A stretch of 64,000 bases of DNA from Tupaia tana (taxonomy: Eukaryota > Chordata > Mammalia > Scandentia > Tupaiidae), in contig JAKSZU010000003.1 in NCBI GenBank assembly GCA_026018925.1, forward strand, positions 191,600,139-191,664,138, in the 5' to 3' direction. Each line of letters opens with the position of its first letter. The first letter of the stretch is position 1. Position numbers and translations under genes: made by a program. Below the pieces are notes generated by a model, which saw only the letters and a program-made list of their open reading frames with translations, was not told where the DNA came from and did no database searches. Below, piece after piece: positions 54,930-64,000 of the stretch.

Positions 54930-55255
54930 GGGCGCATTGCCTGGGGTTGAGCCCTCACTCTGCTCCTTTCGAACCTGGGGCAGCGGGCAAATTCCTTCAT
55001 CCCTCTGTACCTCTGTTTCCTAATGGGCAAAACAAATACGATGATAACGATGATGACCATGGCGATGCGATGATGGTGACGACACCGATGATAGTGATGG
55101 TGGTGATGACGGAGTTGATGGTGATGGTGATGCTGGAAATGATGGGATGCCGGTTAGTGGCGGCCCAGGGCACTGTTAGGAGAGTTAAAGGAGCAGCAGA
55201 GGTAGAGCACTAGGGACAGAGCTGGCACGGGGGAAGTGCCAGAGTCCGGGCCACC
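54930..55255 (-). mobile_element. MIR element with expanded GAT-rich tract
   Basis: Antisense MIR landmarks 'ttgagccctcactctgctcc', 'ggcaaattccttcatccctc', 'tctgtttcctaatgggcaaa' precede, and 'gttaggagagttaaagg' and 'ggacagagctggcac' follow, a run of GATGAT/GGTGAT repeats at about 55038-55145. Confidence 0.75.
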
Positions 55256-56489
55256 AGCAGAGAATGCAGCCCAGGAGGAAGAAGACAGTGACAGGCAGGC
55301 TTGCAGAGGGTTGTCTCCCAGTGAAGTGCAAATGCTTCGAGGACAATTCAGACCTCTTCCAGGCCCAGATCCTCCATGGGGCTCAGAGCAGGGCCTGGCA
55401 GTGTCACAGCCAAGCACCAGCCTAAGGTCCTTTGAAAAGGTCTCCTTGGGTCTGGACTAACATTTTAATTAGCCCCACAGAGGAAGGGACTATGATTTTG
55501 GATGCCTCTGTCTCTGGCTGGTCCTGAATTTCCATGACTTGTGCACTTAGAAAGCCTTTGTCTTCTACCGCCATCCCTGATCCGGTGACGCATTGAACAC
55601 TGGGCCCAGAGGTAAGACTTGAGGGCAAAGACTTGCAGGGTGACCTCACGCGCGCTTCTTCCATGACGGAGTGCCAGTTTTCCAGCCTATAAAGTGGGGA
55701 GGCTGGACCAGAGGACTCCAAGGCCCCCTTTCCCTCTAACATTCTGGAGCTAGAATTTCTTCCCCCTCCTCCCCCGCCTGACTCCAGATCAAAGCCTGTG
55801 TCCAGCCCAGTGTCCACTCAGCCAGAGGCCATAGTAGGACATCAAGGTGACAACCCCTGAGGCCACAAGGCTTCCCTACCTTCTTGTTCTTCTCTTCATG
55901 CAGAGACCTTCCACCCAGTCCTCCGGAGGCCCAGAGGGCTTCCCAGTTGGTTCCCCCTCAAAACCTCCAGCTGAGGGACACCTGCCCTGACACGAGGGTG
56001 AGAAACAAGAGCTAGAATTGGGAAAGCACAGGAAACTAATGCAAATCTTCCATGGATAGTAACAGCACGTGCAAAGGACAAGGGGGTGGAGAGAGGCTAG
56101 GGTTGTGAGATCCTAAGATCCTCAGACAAGGCGGGACTTGATTTAGCCACCAAAGGGAAGGCAAGACTGGCCTCCTCCCAGAGGCCCCGAGAAGAGTGGA
56201 GACTCAATCCAACCACTGCTATGGCAGGGGCAGAATGAGAACTCAGAGCTGTCCGAATGCCCACTCCCTAAGAGCAAACTCTAGCACATGGGGCCGGAAG
56301 GTTCTGCAAGTTCTGAGCCTCTGGTTCAACACGCAGCTGGCAGGGACTCTGCGCCTGTCTTGTGACTACGGAGGCGCGTCTTCTTGTGTGTGGAAGATTT
56401 CTTCAGACCTGTGTGAAGGTCTACACTGGAGCTTGTGTGCAAGACGGGGGTGTCTGTGAGCCAAATGGCACAATGGCCTCCTAGGTGGA
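55256..56489. other. Unique sequence without recognised gene
   Basis: No SINE. Open frames of up to 131 codons (55422-55817, minus) without domain. Confidence 0.5.
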
Positions 56490-56690
56490 CTTGGACGCCA
56501 GCCAAGTTTCCTAAGCCCTAGCTTTGTGACCTTGAGTTGACCTCCCTGACTCAGTTTACCCATCTGCTAAGGGGGTAAAGTACAATATCCACCTCACAAA
56601 GTTGTTGTAAAGATGGCTTGCTCTTTTTCACGGTGTTAGAGCGCTGTCTATGATGTGGTGCACTCCCAGTAGGCGTCAGTTAGTGTCATG
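56490..56690 (-). mobile_element. MIR element
   Basis: Antisense MIR: 'agctttgtgaccttgagttg', 'ctgactcagtttacccatct', 'acctcacaaagttgttgtaa'. Confidence 0.8.
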
Positions 56691-56738
56691 GGAGACTGTG
56701 AACCCACATCCACCAGTGTCGGTTCCAGTTCCATCTTT

Positions 56739-56998
56739 TTTTTTTTTTCTTTTTTTGGAGAATTTTTTTGCTATAGGGGGTGTGCGCTCACCAGAAAGAC
56801 AGAGAGACAGAAAGCGAGAAATCACCCCCCCAGGGGGATGGCCACGCTGCAATCCCTTCTCCTCTATTCTCCTCTCGGGATCCTGGGCACGCACGCACAC
56901 GCGCCTGGCATGAGTTTAAGTCGCCGAGTCCGGGACTCGAACCGTGGTCAACTACATGGGAGTCCAGCGACAAAGCCATTACGCTAACTGTTGGTCCC
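56739..56998 (-). mobile_element. tRNA-derived SINE, subtype A, perfect 15-bp TSD
   Basis: TSD TCCAGTTCCATCTTT at 56724-56738 and 56999-57013. Complement of GGTTCGAGTCC is intact; many CpGs. Confidence 0.96.
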
Positions 56999-57013
56999 TC
57001 CAGTTCCATCTTT

Positions 57014-57929
57014 GATTAAGGGGATGTACCCACCCGGTGGCTGTGTGTTTCTGCATGTTCAGTGATGGAAAGAACTGACACTTACTATGTGCCTACTACA
57101 CAGTCAATACGAGTATTCACATGGACACACATACACGCAGACGTGCCAGTGAACACCTGCAAGTGTGGCCCTCTGCCTTGGTCCTGTCTCGTGAGCCCCC
57201 TTCCTGACTGAGCTGTGTGAGGGATGGCAAACAGCACGGGCTGCCGGCCCCCAGCACCGAGGGAAGGCGGTGAATTACACCCACGACCTAGGCCCCGTCT
57301 CCTACTGCACAGTTGACTTGGAATTCCTGCATCATCTTTCTTCCAATAGCTAAGCACAATGAGGAACCCAGGCCAGAGCGCACCAATCACAGCTGCCCTC
57401 GCATCCTATTAAAGCCTTGGTCTTGCCTTGCCCCAGCTCAGTGCCTCTTTCTGAAAACCCGCGAGCTCAGGATTCGTACTGGGCGGCAATTTTTTCGCAA
57501 TGTGCTGTGTTCTTTTTCTGAGTGGCATCTACTTCTGACGCACTGTATGTCTTCCCTGGGAAGGACGGAGTCTAACACTTGCAAGATAGTGAGTTCAAGT
57601 GAATAAAGTCTCCATATTTTACGCATTAGGTTTCTTTGATGCCATTAACCAAGGTTGGTGACATTTCAAGAATAAAAGGATGACGTTTGAAAGTGTCTGA
57701 GTGTGCTTTTCTCTCTTGCTTTGATGACAACACGACTGTCATCTTCGTTGGCCTAAGGCATCCTTCTCTGCCCAAAGAGAGACTAGGATTAAGGGCTGTC
57801 AGAGACAGGCGCATGGAAGAAAGCTGAGGTGCTGTTCGGCGTCCGGTGCACAGCCAGGACTATGCGCAGCTCGAAAGCTTCCAAGCCAGGCTCCTCTGCT
57901 GAGAGTATTTTGTGGCTTCCTCCATCTCT
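57014..57929. other. Unique sequence without recognised gene
   Basis: A MIR-like scrap at 57075-57120 (cacttactatgtgcctacta). Otherwise nothing identified. Confidence 0.5.
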
Positions 57930-58132
57930 CTCCATGGCGTTTCTTGTGGGGCAGGTGTGGGTCTCACTGTGTCACAATCCTCCTGCCTTGGTCTCCCAAG
58001 CAGCTGGGACCACCAGACTATGCCAAAACACCTGGCCTTTTGGGTCACACTGAGAATCGAACCTGGCGTTCTCACGTGGCCCCAGTCTGCCCAACAGCAG
58101 CATCCAGCGCACTGAACAGCTGCTGGACCTGA
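57930..58132 (-). mobile_element. Composite tRNA/7SL-derived SINE relic
   Basis: On the minus strand, a tRNA-like part (58132 to about 58045) with B box GGTTCGATTCT is followed by a 7SL/Alu-like part starting GGCCAGGTG, then GGTCCCAGCTGCTTGGGAG, AGGCAGGAGGATTGTGACA and CAGTGAGACCC. This is the order of the Alu-type domain of 7SL RNA, with the middle shortened. Composite Alu/tRNA-related SINEs are described from tree shrews. Only this copy is seen here and it is diverged, so the two halves could also be neighbours by chance. Confidence 0.65.
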
Positions 58133-58139
58133 CCATGGA

Positions 58140-59178
58140 GTTTTCTGTAAGGCTGCCCAGGTGAGAAGAGGAAGAGTGTGGTCCTCTCCTTCCTGCCCAG
58201 AGCACAGTGGAAGGGGTCCTGGGGGAAAGCTGACAGGGGAGCCAAGCAGTCGGATCTGGCCTACCCACCCCTCCTCAGGAGAGAGGGGCCCTATCCATAC
58301 CCGCATTGCAGTTCTGGATAGAAGCGGCCTCCCAGGCTGCTCCAAACCAACCCAGGCTCTGCCTCCAACAGCAGGACCCAGGGCAAGGCAGGGGAGTTCG
58401 GAGCTCAGCTCCAGCTCACGGAGCCTAGCGACCGTGAGCCAGCAGGCCAGCAGAGGGCTCCAGCAGCACATCACAGGGACCAAGGACCCAAGCACAGCAG
58501 GGTTGGTCAGCTGGGGGCCACACAGGCACTCTGGACAGCCCCGGAGGGACTGGACTGTGTTACACAGACAGCTTGGAGCACCATCAGTGGCCGGCGGGGA
58601 CGAGGGACCTTGCTGGAAAGCCAGAGGACACCACATCCGGGATCCAACTCCTTCCTCCTGCCAGATGTCACACAGCTTCCCCTGTCTGTCTGCACACTCC
58701 AAGCGTCTCTCGGTGGGAGAAGCGGGGAAGGCCATCAGAGAACTGAGACTTCTATCCAAGAGAAATTGAGGTCACTTCACAAGACAGGCTCCACTGTCTG
58801 GTCCCAGACATTTCAATCCAGTTGAACATTTCCTTGCTTTTCTCACCAATCATCAGGTAGAGGCTGGGAGAATGGCCAGATTCATTACAGAGCAATAAAT
58901 AAGGAAAGCACTTCCCTCTGCACAGATGAATCCGAGAGGGGATTACGTCTTCAACCCAGCTGCACACACGAAATAGAGGAGCCATCACTACCCACTGAAA
59001 AGCCATCTGACTGTTCCAACGGAAGAGTGACCCCAACCAGGGCAAGTCCTTTGAGGCCTCCAGGTGGCATGGGACACAGTCATGCAGAATGAGACAAGGT
59101 CCCCCTTCCGCCCAAGCAGCATCTCGGCCTCACACACACACGGGATTCCCTCCTTCCTGGCTTAGCTGTGTTTTTTGG
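58140..59178. other. Unique GC-rich sequence; long antisense-overlapping frames
   Basis: Frames of 299 codons (57860-58759, minus) and 202 codons (58161-58769, plus) overlap. Neither has a recognisable domain, and the former's last third is the composite SINE. Not called as genes. Confidence 0.5.
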
Positions 59179-59363
59179 TTTGTTTGGTTGTTTTTAGAAT
59201 TATTTTATTTAACTTTATTTATTTACTGATTTAAATTTGACGAGAGAGGGACAGAGCGAGAAAGTGAGAGAGAGCAAGCAAGAAATCAAGCCACCGGGTC
59301 TGGGACTCTGTCAGCCATGTGGGGGTCCAGCGCCCTTTCACCACCACGCCACATGCCGGCCCC
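59179..59363 (-). mobile_element. tRNA-derived SINE, subtype B
   Basis: TSD-like flanks CTTAGCTGTGTTTTTTGG / CTTATCTGTGCTTTTTG. Tail complement 'attattttatttaacttta'; the B box region has a short deletion (gggactctgtcagcc). Confidence 0.9.
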
Positions 59364-60687
59364 GCTTATCTGTGCTTTTTGAGAGGAGGAAAAATATTTT
59401 CGTTCTCTCCCCAGGCCCCTTCCCAGCCAGGGCATGTCAGACCCCTTTGTCCCTGAGCCCTTCCTGCCAGGGAGGTGGGAATGTGGGGTGTGAACTGTGA
59501 AGGCCTGGCCCAGGTCCTGCGCACCGTGAGGAGGGCCTGTGAGATGAGCACCCCCAGGAGCGCTGCTGCCCTCTGCTGGCGCCAGGGGGAGAAACAGCCC
59601 AGGAGCCCCCATGCTCCACTTACCTTGCAGGAACCACGGCAGGACATCTGGTGGTCCCTGAATGAGTCACCCTCCTTTTCCCACAGCAGCTTCTCCTCTG
59701 TCCCCTCATTAGTCTTCAGGACTGCTGGCTGGAACAAGACCACCCATTTTATGGTGCCCAAGAAAGAGCAAAAAATGCTGTCTGAGGTCACATGGGTGGT
59801 GACGGCTTGAAGGCGATGCTTCTGCCTCCCGTCAGAGCCGTGTCCCCTCCCCAGTGCTCAGAATAGGGTGTCCCCAAAACCAAGGGCCCCTTATGAACAG
59901 TGTTACAGGGCCATTCCCACTGTCTGGGCAGACGGTGTGAGGGGTGAGAACCCAGGACCCAGGCAGTCATAAGGACCCCGCAGTGGCCCAGGGCCTGCTG
60001 TGTCTACGCAGTGACTCTGTTTCCTGAAGACTCAGACTCGTTACCAACAGGGTCTTCAGCAGCTTTGATGCCATTTTCTGAGACACAACAGGGCCTGTCC
60101 TGGGCAACCGGGCTCTCCTCGTCTCAGGCCCTCCCAGCAGGGCCGCCGTGGCCCCTGTTAAGAGTTCTCATTTTACAGCCTGTCCAGCTTTCAGGCTCCA
60201 GGTCCTGGGTTCTTGCAGCCTGAGGGGCAGGACCCCCACGTCACAGGCTCTCTTCTAAGCTCACCCAGGTCCCCACACTCAACTCCATGCCCTGGAACAC
60301 CTGCACCCTAGACCAACTAAGGTCTTCCAAACTGTGACTACCATCCACCCCATCTCTGTCCCTGGTCACCACAGACGAGTGAGCCCCCAGGTCCACTTCT
60401 AGAGGCCAGCCCCTCTCAGCCTGCCTGTCCTGCATGCACAGTGGCCTACGGGAGAAATGGTGGGTGGGCCGGGGCCAGGGCTGGAGTCAGAGGCCAGCCG
60501 TCCTCTCTGGGCACCACACTCACATAGCCACACCAGCCTTAATCCCATTGCTCATGAAAACATCTCAGAAGTGGGTGAGAGTGCAGACCATGAAAACACA
60601 AGTGAAGACACAAGCTATGTAACTGATCTCAGCGACTTCCAAGCTAAGAGATCATACTGGGAATGGCTTCATAAAAAGTACAGATTT
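59364..60687. other. Unique sequence without recognised gene
   Basis: No repeat recognised. Frames of up to 141 codons (59366-59791, minus) overlap opposite frames. Confidence 0.5.
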
Positions 60688-60944
60688 GGGGACCAGCAGA
60701 TGGCGTAATGGTTATGTCACCAGACTCCCATGTGGTCGACCACAGTTCAAGTCCTAGACCCAGTGGCTTACCACATGTGCATCTATGCCCAAAATCCCGA
60801 GAGGAGAATGGAGAAGGAGGGATTGCAGCGTGGACGTCCCCACCGGAGGGTGATTTCTCGCTTTCTGTCTCTCTGTCTCTCTCTGTATCTCCGGTGAGAA
60901 CACATGACCTATAGCAAAAATCTCTCTTAAAAAAAAAAAAAAAA
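60688..60944 (+). mobile_element. tRNA-derived SINE, subtype A
   Basis: Head ggggaccagcagatggcgta, B box gttcaagtcc, a short deletion before 'catgtgcatctatgccc', end 'cctatagcaaaaatctctc' and poly-A. Confidence 0.92.
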
Positions 60945-63126
60945 TCTCCAGATTTCTGTCCCTCACAAATGCCCTGACACTAAGGCAAGCAGGCCCACAG
61001 GGAAGGTTTTCTGTCCCAAAGGCGATGCCCTCAGCATGTTTCCCATGAATTGCCTTTTACTGTCCTTGCTGCTCGTCTGTCAGGAGCACCAGGCTGCTCC
61101 AGTGTCAGACATACAGTGGCTACAGTGGGGACCTTTCCTGTGGCCCTCACAGCGGACCTCCCATGGTCAGCAGGGGGCAGGCAGGCAGATGACCTACCCA
61201 CTCTTCCTGCTCTTCTCAGCTTCTGACTCTCCTCTGCCTCCTGGCCAGAACAGTCTGAGGAGGGAAGAGTACCTCTTCTCTGCCCGCGCCCCTCCCACCC
61301 GCCCTCTATCCGGGAGCAACTCTCTGTGCTCCCAGTGTAGTCCGCACCCTCCGGGAGACGTCTCAGCCAGTGTCCAAGTCCAATAATCTCAGGAGGAAGT
61401 CCTTGCCCCCCTCTTGGCAGTTGGCAGGTCACCATCATGGCCAGGTCTCTGCACTGCCCAAACTGCCCCCTCTCCACACCTCCTGCCCTCCTCACCTGGT
61501 TGTTCTTTGCCTAAGAAAGTCTAGGAAAGGCAGAAAGCTACTGGTAAGCCCAGGTTGTCCTGCAGGCTGCAGATGAAATGCTGGGCCAGAGAGCCTCTAA
61601 GGCAGAGCCACAGTGCCACCTTGTGGTAGAGTGCTGTCTGCACAGCTAGGCCGCACCTCAGCGTTGGCCCAAAGAACTCTCCTTAGGTACATTATAGTTC
61701 ACTGTCTGGTTGCAGGGGACTTCCTTAGATGTCAGCAAAGCTTAGACAGTGTGAAATTGGGGAGGAGTATAGAGAAGAAAATCAGGAGGAAAAAAGAGAG
61801 GCATGACATTCGTGGGACATAGAAATGGTTTATTACCTGTTGATGATAATAAATAAATAAATAATAATAATAATAATCTGAAAAAAATGAAAAGCTGTTT
61901 GCTGATGCTGACGTTGTCTTGACTTATATGCATGGTAATCGTGCTAGAAAAAATGTTATATGCTGTAAACATATGTGATTAAAGGTAATATAAAAAAAGG
62001 AAAAAGAATTACAAGAAAAAGATCTCAGCAGAGCTCTATGCCCTGGGCTGAGGAACATTTGTCACGCTGAGGTCCCAGCCACACCTCTGACTATCCCCAG
62101 CAAAACACTTAGAAAGGGCCTCGGCTTCTGAGTCAGGAGAACTTTACCGCTCCCGTCTCTGTTTTGCAGATGTCTGAGTTTGTGCAACTCCGTGACCTTG
62201 CTGAGTTCTAATCCTGTCTATCAAATGAGAACAATGAAAGATCTGCTGAGTAGTGACTGAGATGTCAGAGAACTCGAGCAAGGGGAGGCTCCCTGCTAGT
62301 GTTTCAGAAATAATGCTTCCCCTTCCCTTCTGTCCAGGCTGGTAGTCCAAGGACCCCAGACGGCCGCAAAGGCAGCACCAAGGGACACCAACAACCAGAG
62401 CCTGGGACAGGGCCTTTCTACCTCGGCTCCTGAAGACACCATTCCTAGCTGCTTCCTCCTCTACCTTACCTCACAGAACCCCTTTGGTCGGAGGGGACCA
62501 AGTCCTGGTCACCCGGGGACAGGGCTGACTGGGGCATGAGACTGTCAGTGCTAAAACTGGGCCTGCCCCAAGCAAACCTGGGTGAGTTGGTCCCCCAGTC
62601 CTGTTTCCCCACAGTCTAGCCCCAGGACAGCCATCACAATGGTGCTGTCACCCTCTTTCCTTCTCCAGCGGTCTCTCACATGGAGGAAAACCATAAGTGA
62701 TTTTTTTTAATGTAAAGGAATCTGCATTGCAACAAGGTCCCCAGGCGATGCTGACAAATGCCAGTGTCTGCAAGCCACCACTCCCACACTCCTGCGCTGT
62801 GGTTTCTCGCTGGCCTCGAGTGTGAGTGTCACTTTTCAACGAATCCTTAAGCCACCTGAGATGACGAGAGCTTGGAAAGACAGCAAAGCATTTTTGAAAC
62901 CCCAAGCTCTGGATCCCCTCTGCAAAGTAGACCAGCAGCCATGGGGCACATGTTCTCAACTCAGCTCCAGAGTGTGTGCTGCCCCCGTGACCCTTCCACC
63001 CATTACTAGGTGCTTGGTGGGTCCCTGCTGGCTCGGCAGTAGGAGCTCATGCCCCAGTGCTGGGAGAAGATGTCATCCCAAAACATGACCACTTCAGACA
63101 GTAGTAAGTACAGTAAGAAAGATCCA
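60945..63126. other. Unique sequence without recognised gene
   Basis: (AAT)n at 61846-61876; a worn MIR-like scrap at about 62165-62270. Frames of up to 154 codons without domain. The flank of the next SINE belongs to an L2 relic. Confidence 0.5.
61846..61876. repeat. (AAAT)n/(AAT)n microsatellite
   Basis: Short AT-rich triplet and tetranucleotide repeat in unique DNA. Confidence 0.88.
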
Positions 63127-63127
63127 T

Positions 63128-63393
63128 GGGACCAGCAGTTAGCATAACGGCTATGTCGCTGAACTCCCACGTAGTCGACCACGGTTCGCGTCCTGGACCT
63201 GGTAGCTTAAAACTCACGCTGGGCGTGTGTGCGTGCATGCCCCAGATCCTAAGAGGAGAATGGAGGAGAAGGGATTGCAGCGTGGCCATCCCCCCTGGGG
63301 GGTGATTTCTCGCTTTCTGTCTCTCTGTCTCTCTCTGTCTGTCTGGCCAGCGCACGCGCCCTATAGCAAAAACCTCTCCGGAAAAACAAAAAA
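63128..63393 (+). mobile_element. tRNA-derived SINE, subtype A, 12-bp TSD
   Basis: TSD AAGAAAGATCCA at 63115-63126 and 63394-63405. Head gggaccagcagttagcataa; B box changed to GGTTCGCGTCC; body GGGGTGATTTCTCGCTTTCT. Confidence 0.95.
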
Positions 63394-63405
63394 AAGAAAG
63401 ATCCA

Positions 63406-63835
63406 CAGGGGGTGATGAGGAGAGGCTCCATTCAAAGGCATCTCTGAGGAGGGACTGTGTGGCTGAGTCTCGGAGGCCGCGCAGCCAGTCACCCCTAACA
63501 TGTGGGGAAGATGTTCCAGGACAAGGAATGGCCATTGGTAAGACCCTAAGGCAGAAACAAGGCCTAGAAAGACCAGAGGCACTGGAGCACAGCAGGAGCC
63601 AGGCCAGTGATCAGGGCTGGAGTGAGAGGCAGTCAGATTCGCGGTGCCTCCCGGGCCTCTGCAGACCTTTGCATTTTGCACTGCATGCCATGAGAAGGCA
63701 ACAGGGGTTTTAGGCAAGAAAATGACAGGCCCTGACTTGTGTCATTAAAGGCTCATTTGGGCTTCGGTGAGGAGAAGGGACTGGAGAGGTGTGAACAGTG
63801 GGAGGTGGGAGGCCGTTGACAGGCTACTGCAGACA
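63406..63835 (-). mobile_element. L2 LINE relic (antisense)
   Basis: 'gaagatgttccaggacaagg', 'gcatgccatgagaaggcaac', 'gggttttaggcaagaaaatg' and 'ggccgttgacaggctactgc' follow the antisense L2 order (gene-sized relic interrupted by the SINE at 63128). It may continue towards the window edge. Confidence 0.6.
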
Positions 63836-64000
63836 GAAACTGCAGGTGGGCAGGAGTAAGGGTCCAGATACATGCAAGGAAGACACAGGACTTGCCCATG
63901 GGCTAGATGGCTCAGAGTAGAAGGGTACCCGGAAGGCCGTCCCCTACACTTGTCACTTAGAACTGAGGAGGAGAAGAGGACAGTTTCGTGGGACAGAGAA

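Noticed and set aside
57930..58050. Possible 7SL RNA gene or pseudogene
   Set aside because: Only the Alu-domain part is present, shortened and attached to a tRNA-like part; better described as a SINE relic.

Overview
This is a repeat-dense stretch of nuclear DNA from a placental mammal. I find no intact protein-coding gene, no exon set and no functional RNA gene. Placental origin is shown by relics of MIR, L2, L1 (antisense reverse-transcriptase region), MER5A-like, MER2-like and Tigger-like elements, and by a processed copy of the ribosomal protein S25 mRNA. The species is not certain. One element at 57930-58132 joins a tRNA-like half to a 7SL/Alu-like half. Because 7SL-derived SINEs are known from Euarchontoglires (primates, rodents, tree shrews), this points there. 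The dominant SINE is not Alu, B1, B2, ID, the rabbit C repeat, CAN, VES or the horse ERE. A colugo or a tree-shrew relative is my guess, with low confidence.

The dominant content is one superfamily of tRNA-derived SINEs, about 60 pieces covering roughly a fifth of the window. I use four working labels. Subtype A (about 250 bp) has head GGGACCAGCAGTTAGCGTAA, a perfect B box GGTTCGAGTCC, a body with GGGGTGATTTCTC and a 3' end CCTATAGCAAAAACCTCTC plus poly-A. Subtype B (about 170-200 bp) has head GGGGCCAGCAGGTGGCGTGG, no A-type body, and an AT-rich tail GTCAAATTAAAATAAATAAA. Subtype C (about 250 bp) is like A but carries GGATCCCACATGGC in the head and ends TATAGCAAATTAAAA. Subtype O is an older diverged form ending AAGAAATAAATAAA. 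Several copies keep target-site duplications (TSDs) of 12-17 bp and several sit inside one another, which gives an insertion order.

Layout: 1-9.8 kb is SINE-rich with nested copies, a 5'-truncated L1 3' end and the RPS25 pseudogene (8484-9168). 10.2-13.9 kb is mostly unique sequence, then a MIR split by a SINE. 17.6-20.6 kb holds an L1 relic in antisense with three SINE insertions. 21.7-23.1 kb has two LTR-like relics and a dimeric SINE. 24.7-31.1 kb is again SINE-rich with two kinds of short palindromic DNA transposon. 31.1-37.9 kb is mostly unique with an L2 and a CA-rich tract. 37.9-57 kb alternates SINEs with unique DNA, an MER2-like element with a nested mariner-type MITE, an LTR relic, a Tigger-like element and MIRs. 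57-64 kb is mostly unique with the composite tRNA/7SL element, three SINEs and an L2 relic at the right edge.

The longest open frame (299 codons, 57860-58759 minus) runs through the composite SINE and looks like chance in GC-rich DNA. The most interesting signals are the apparently undescribed 67-79 bp mariner-type palindromic MITE (three copies), the composite tRNA/7SL element, the resemblance between the subtype B tail and the 3' end of an L1 in the same window, and SINEs with inverted head pieces. Regulatory claims (forkhead and homeodomain motif clusters) are inference from motifs alone.
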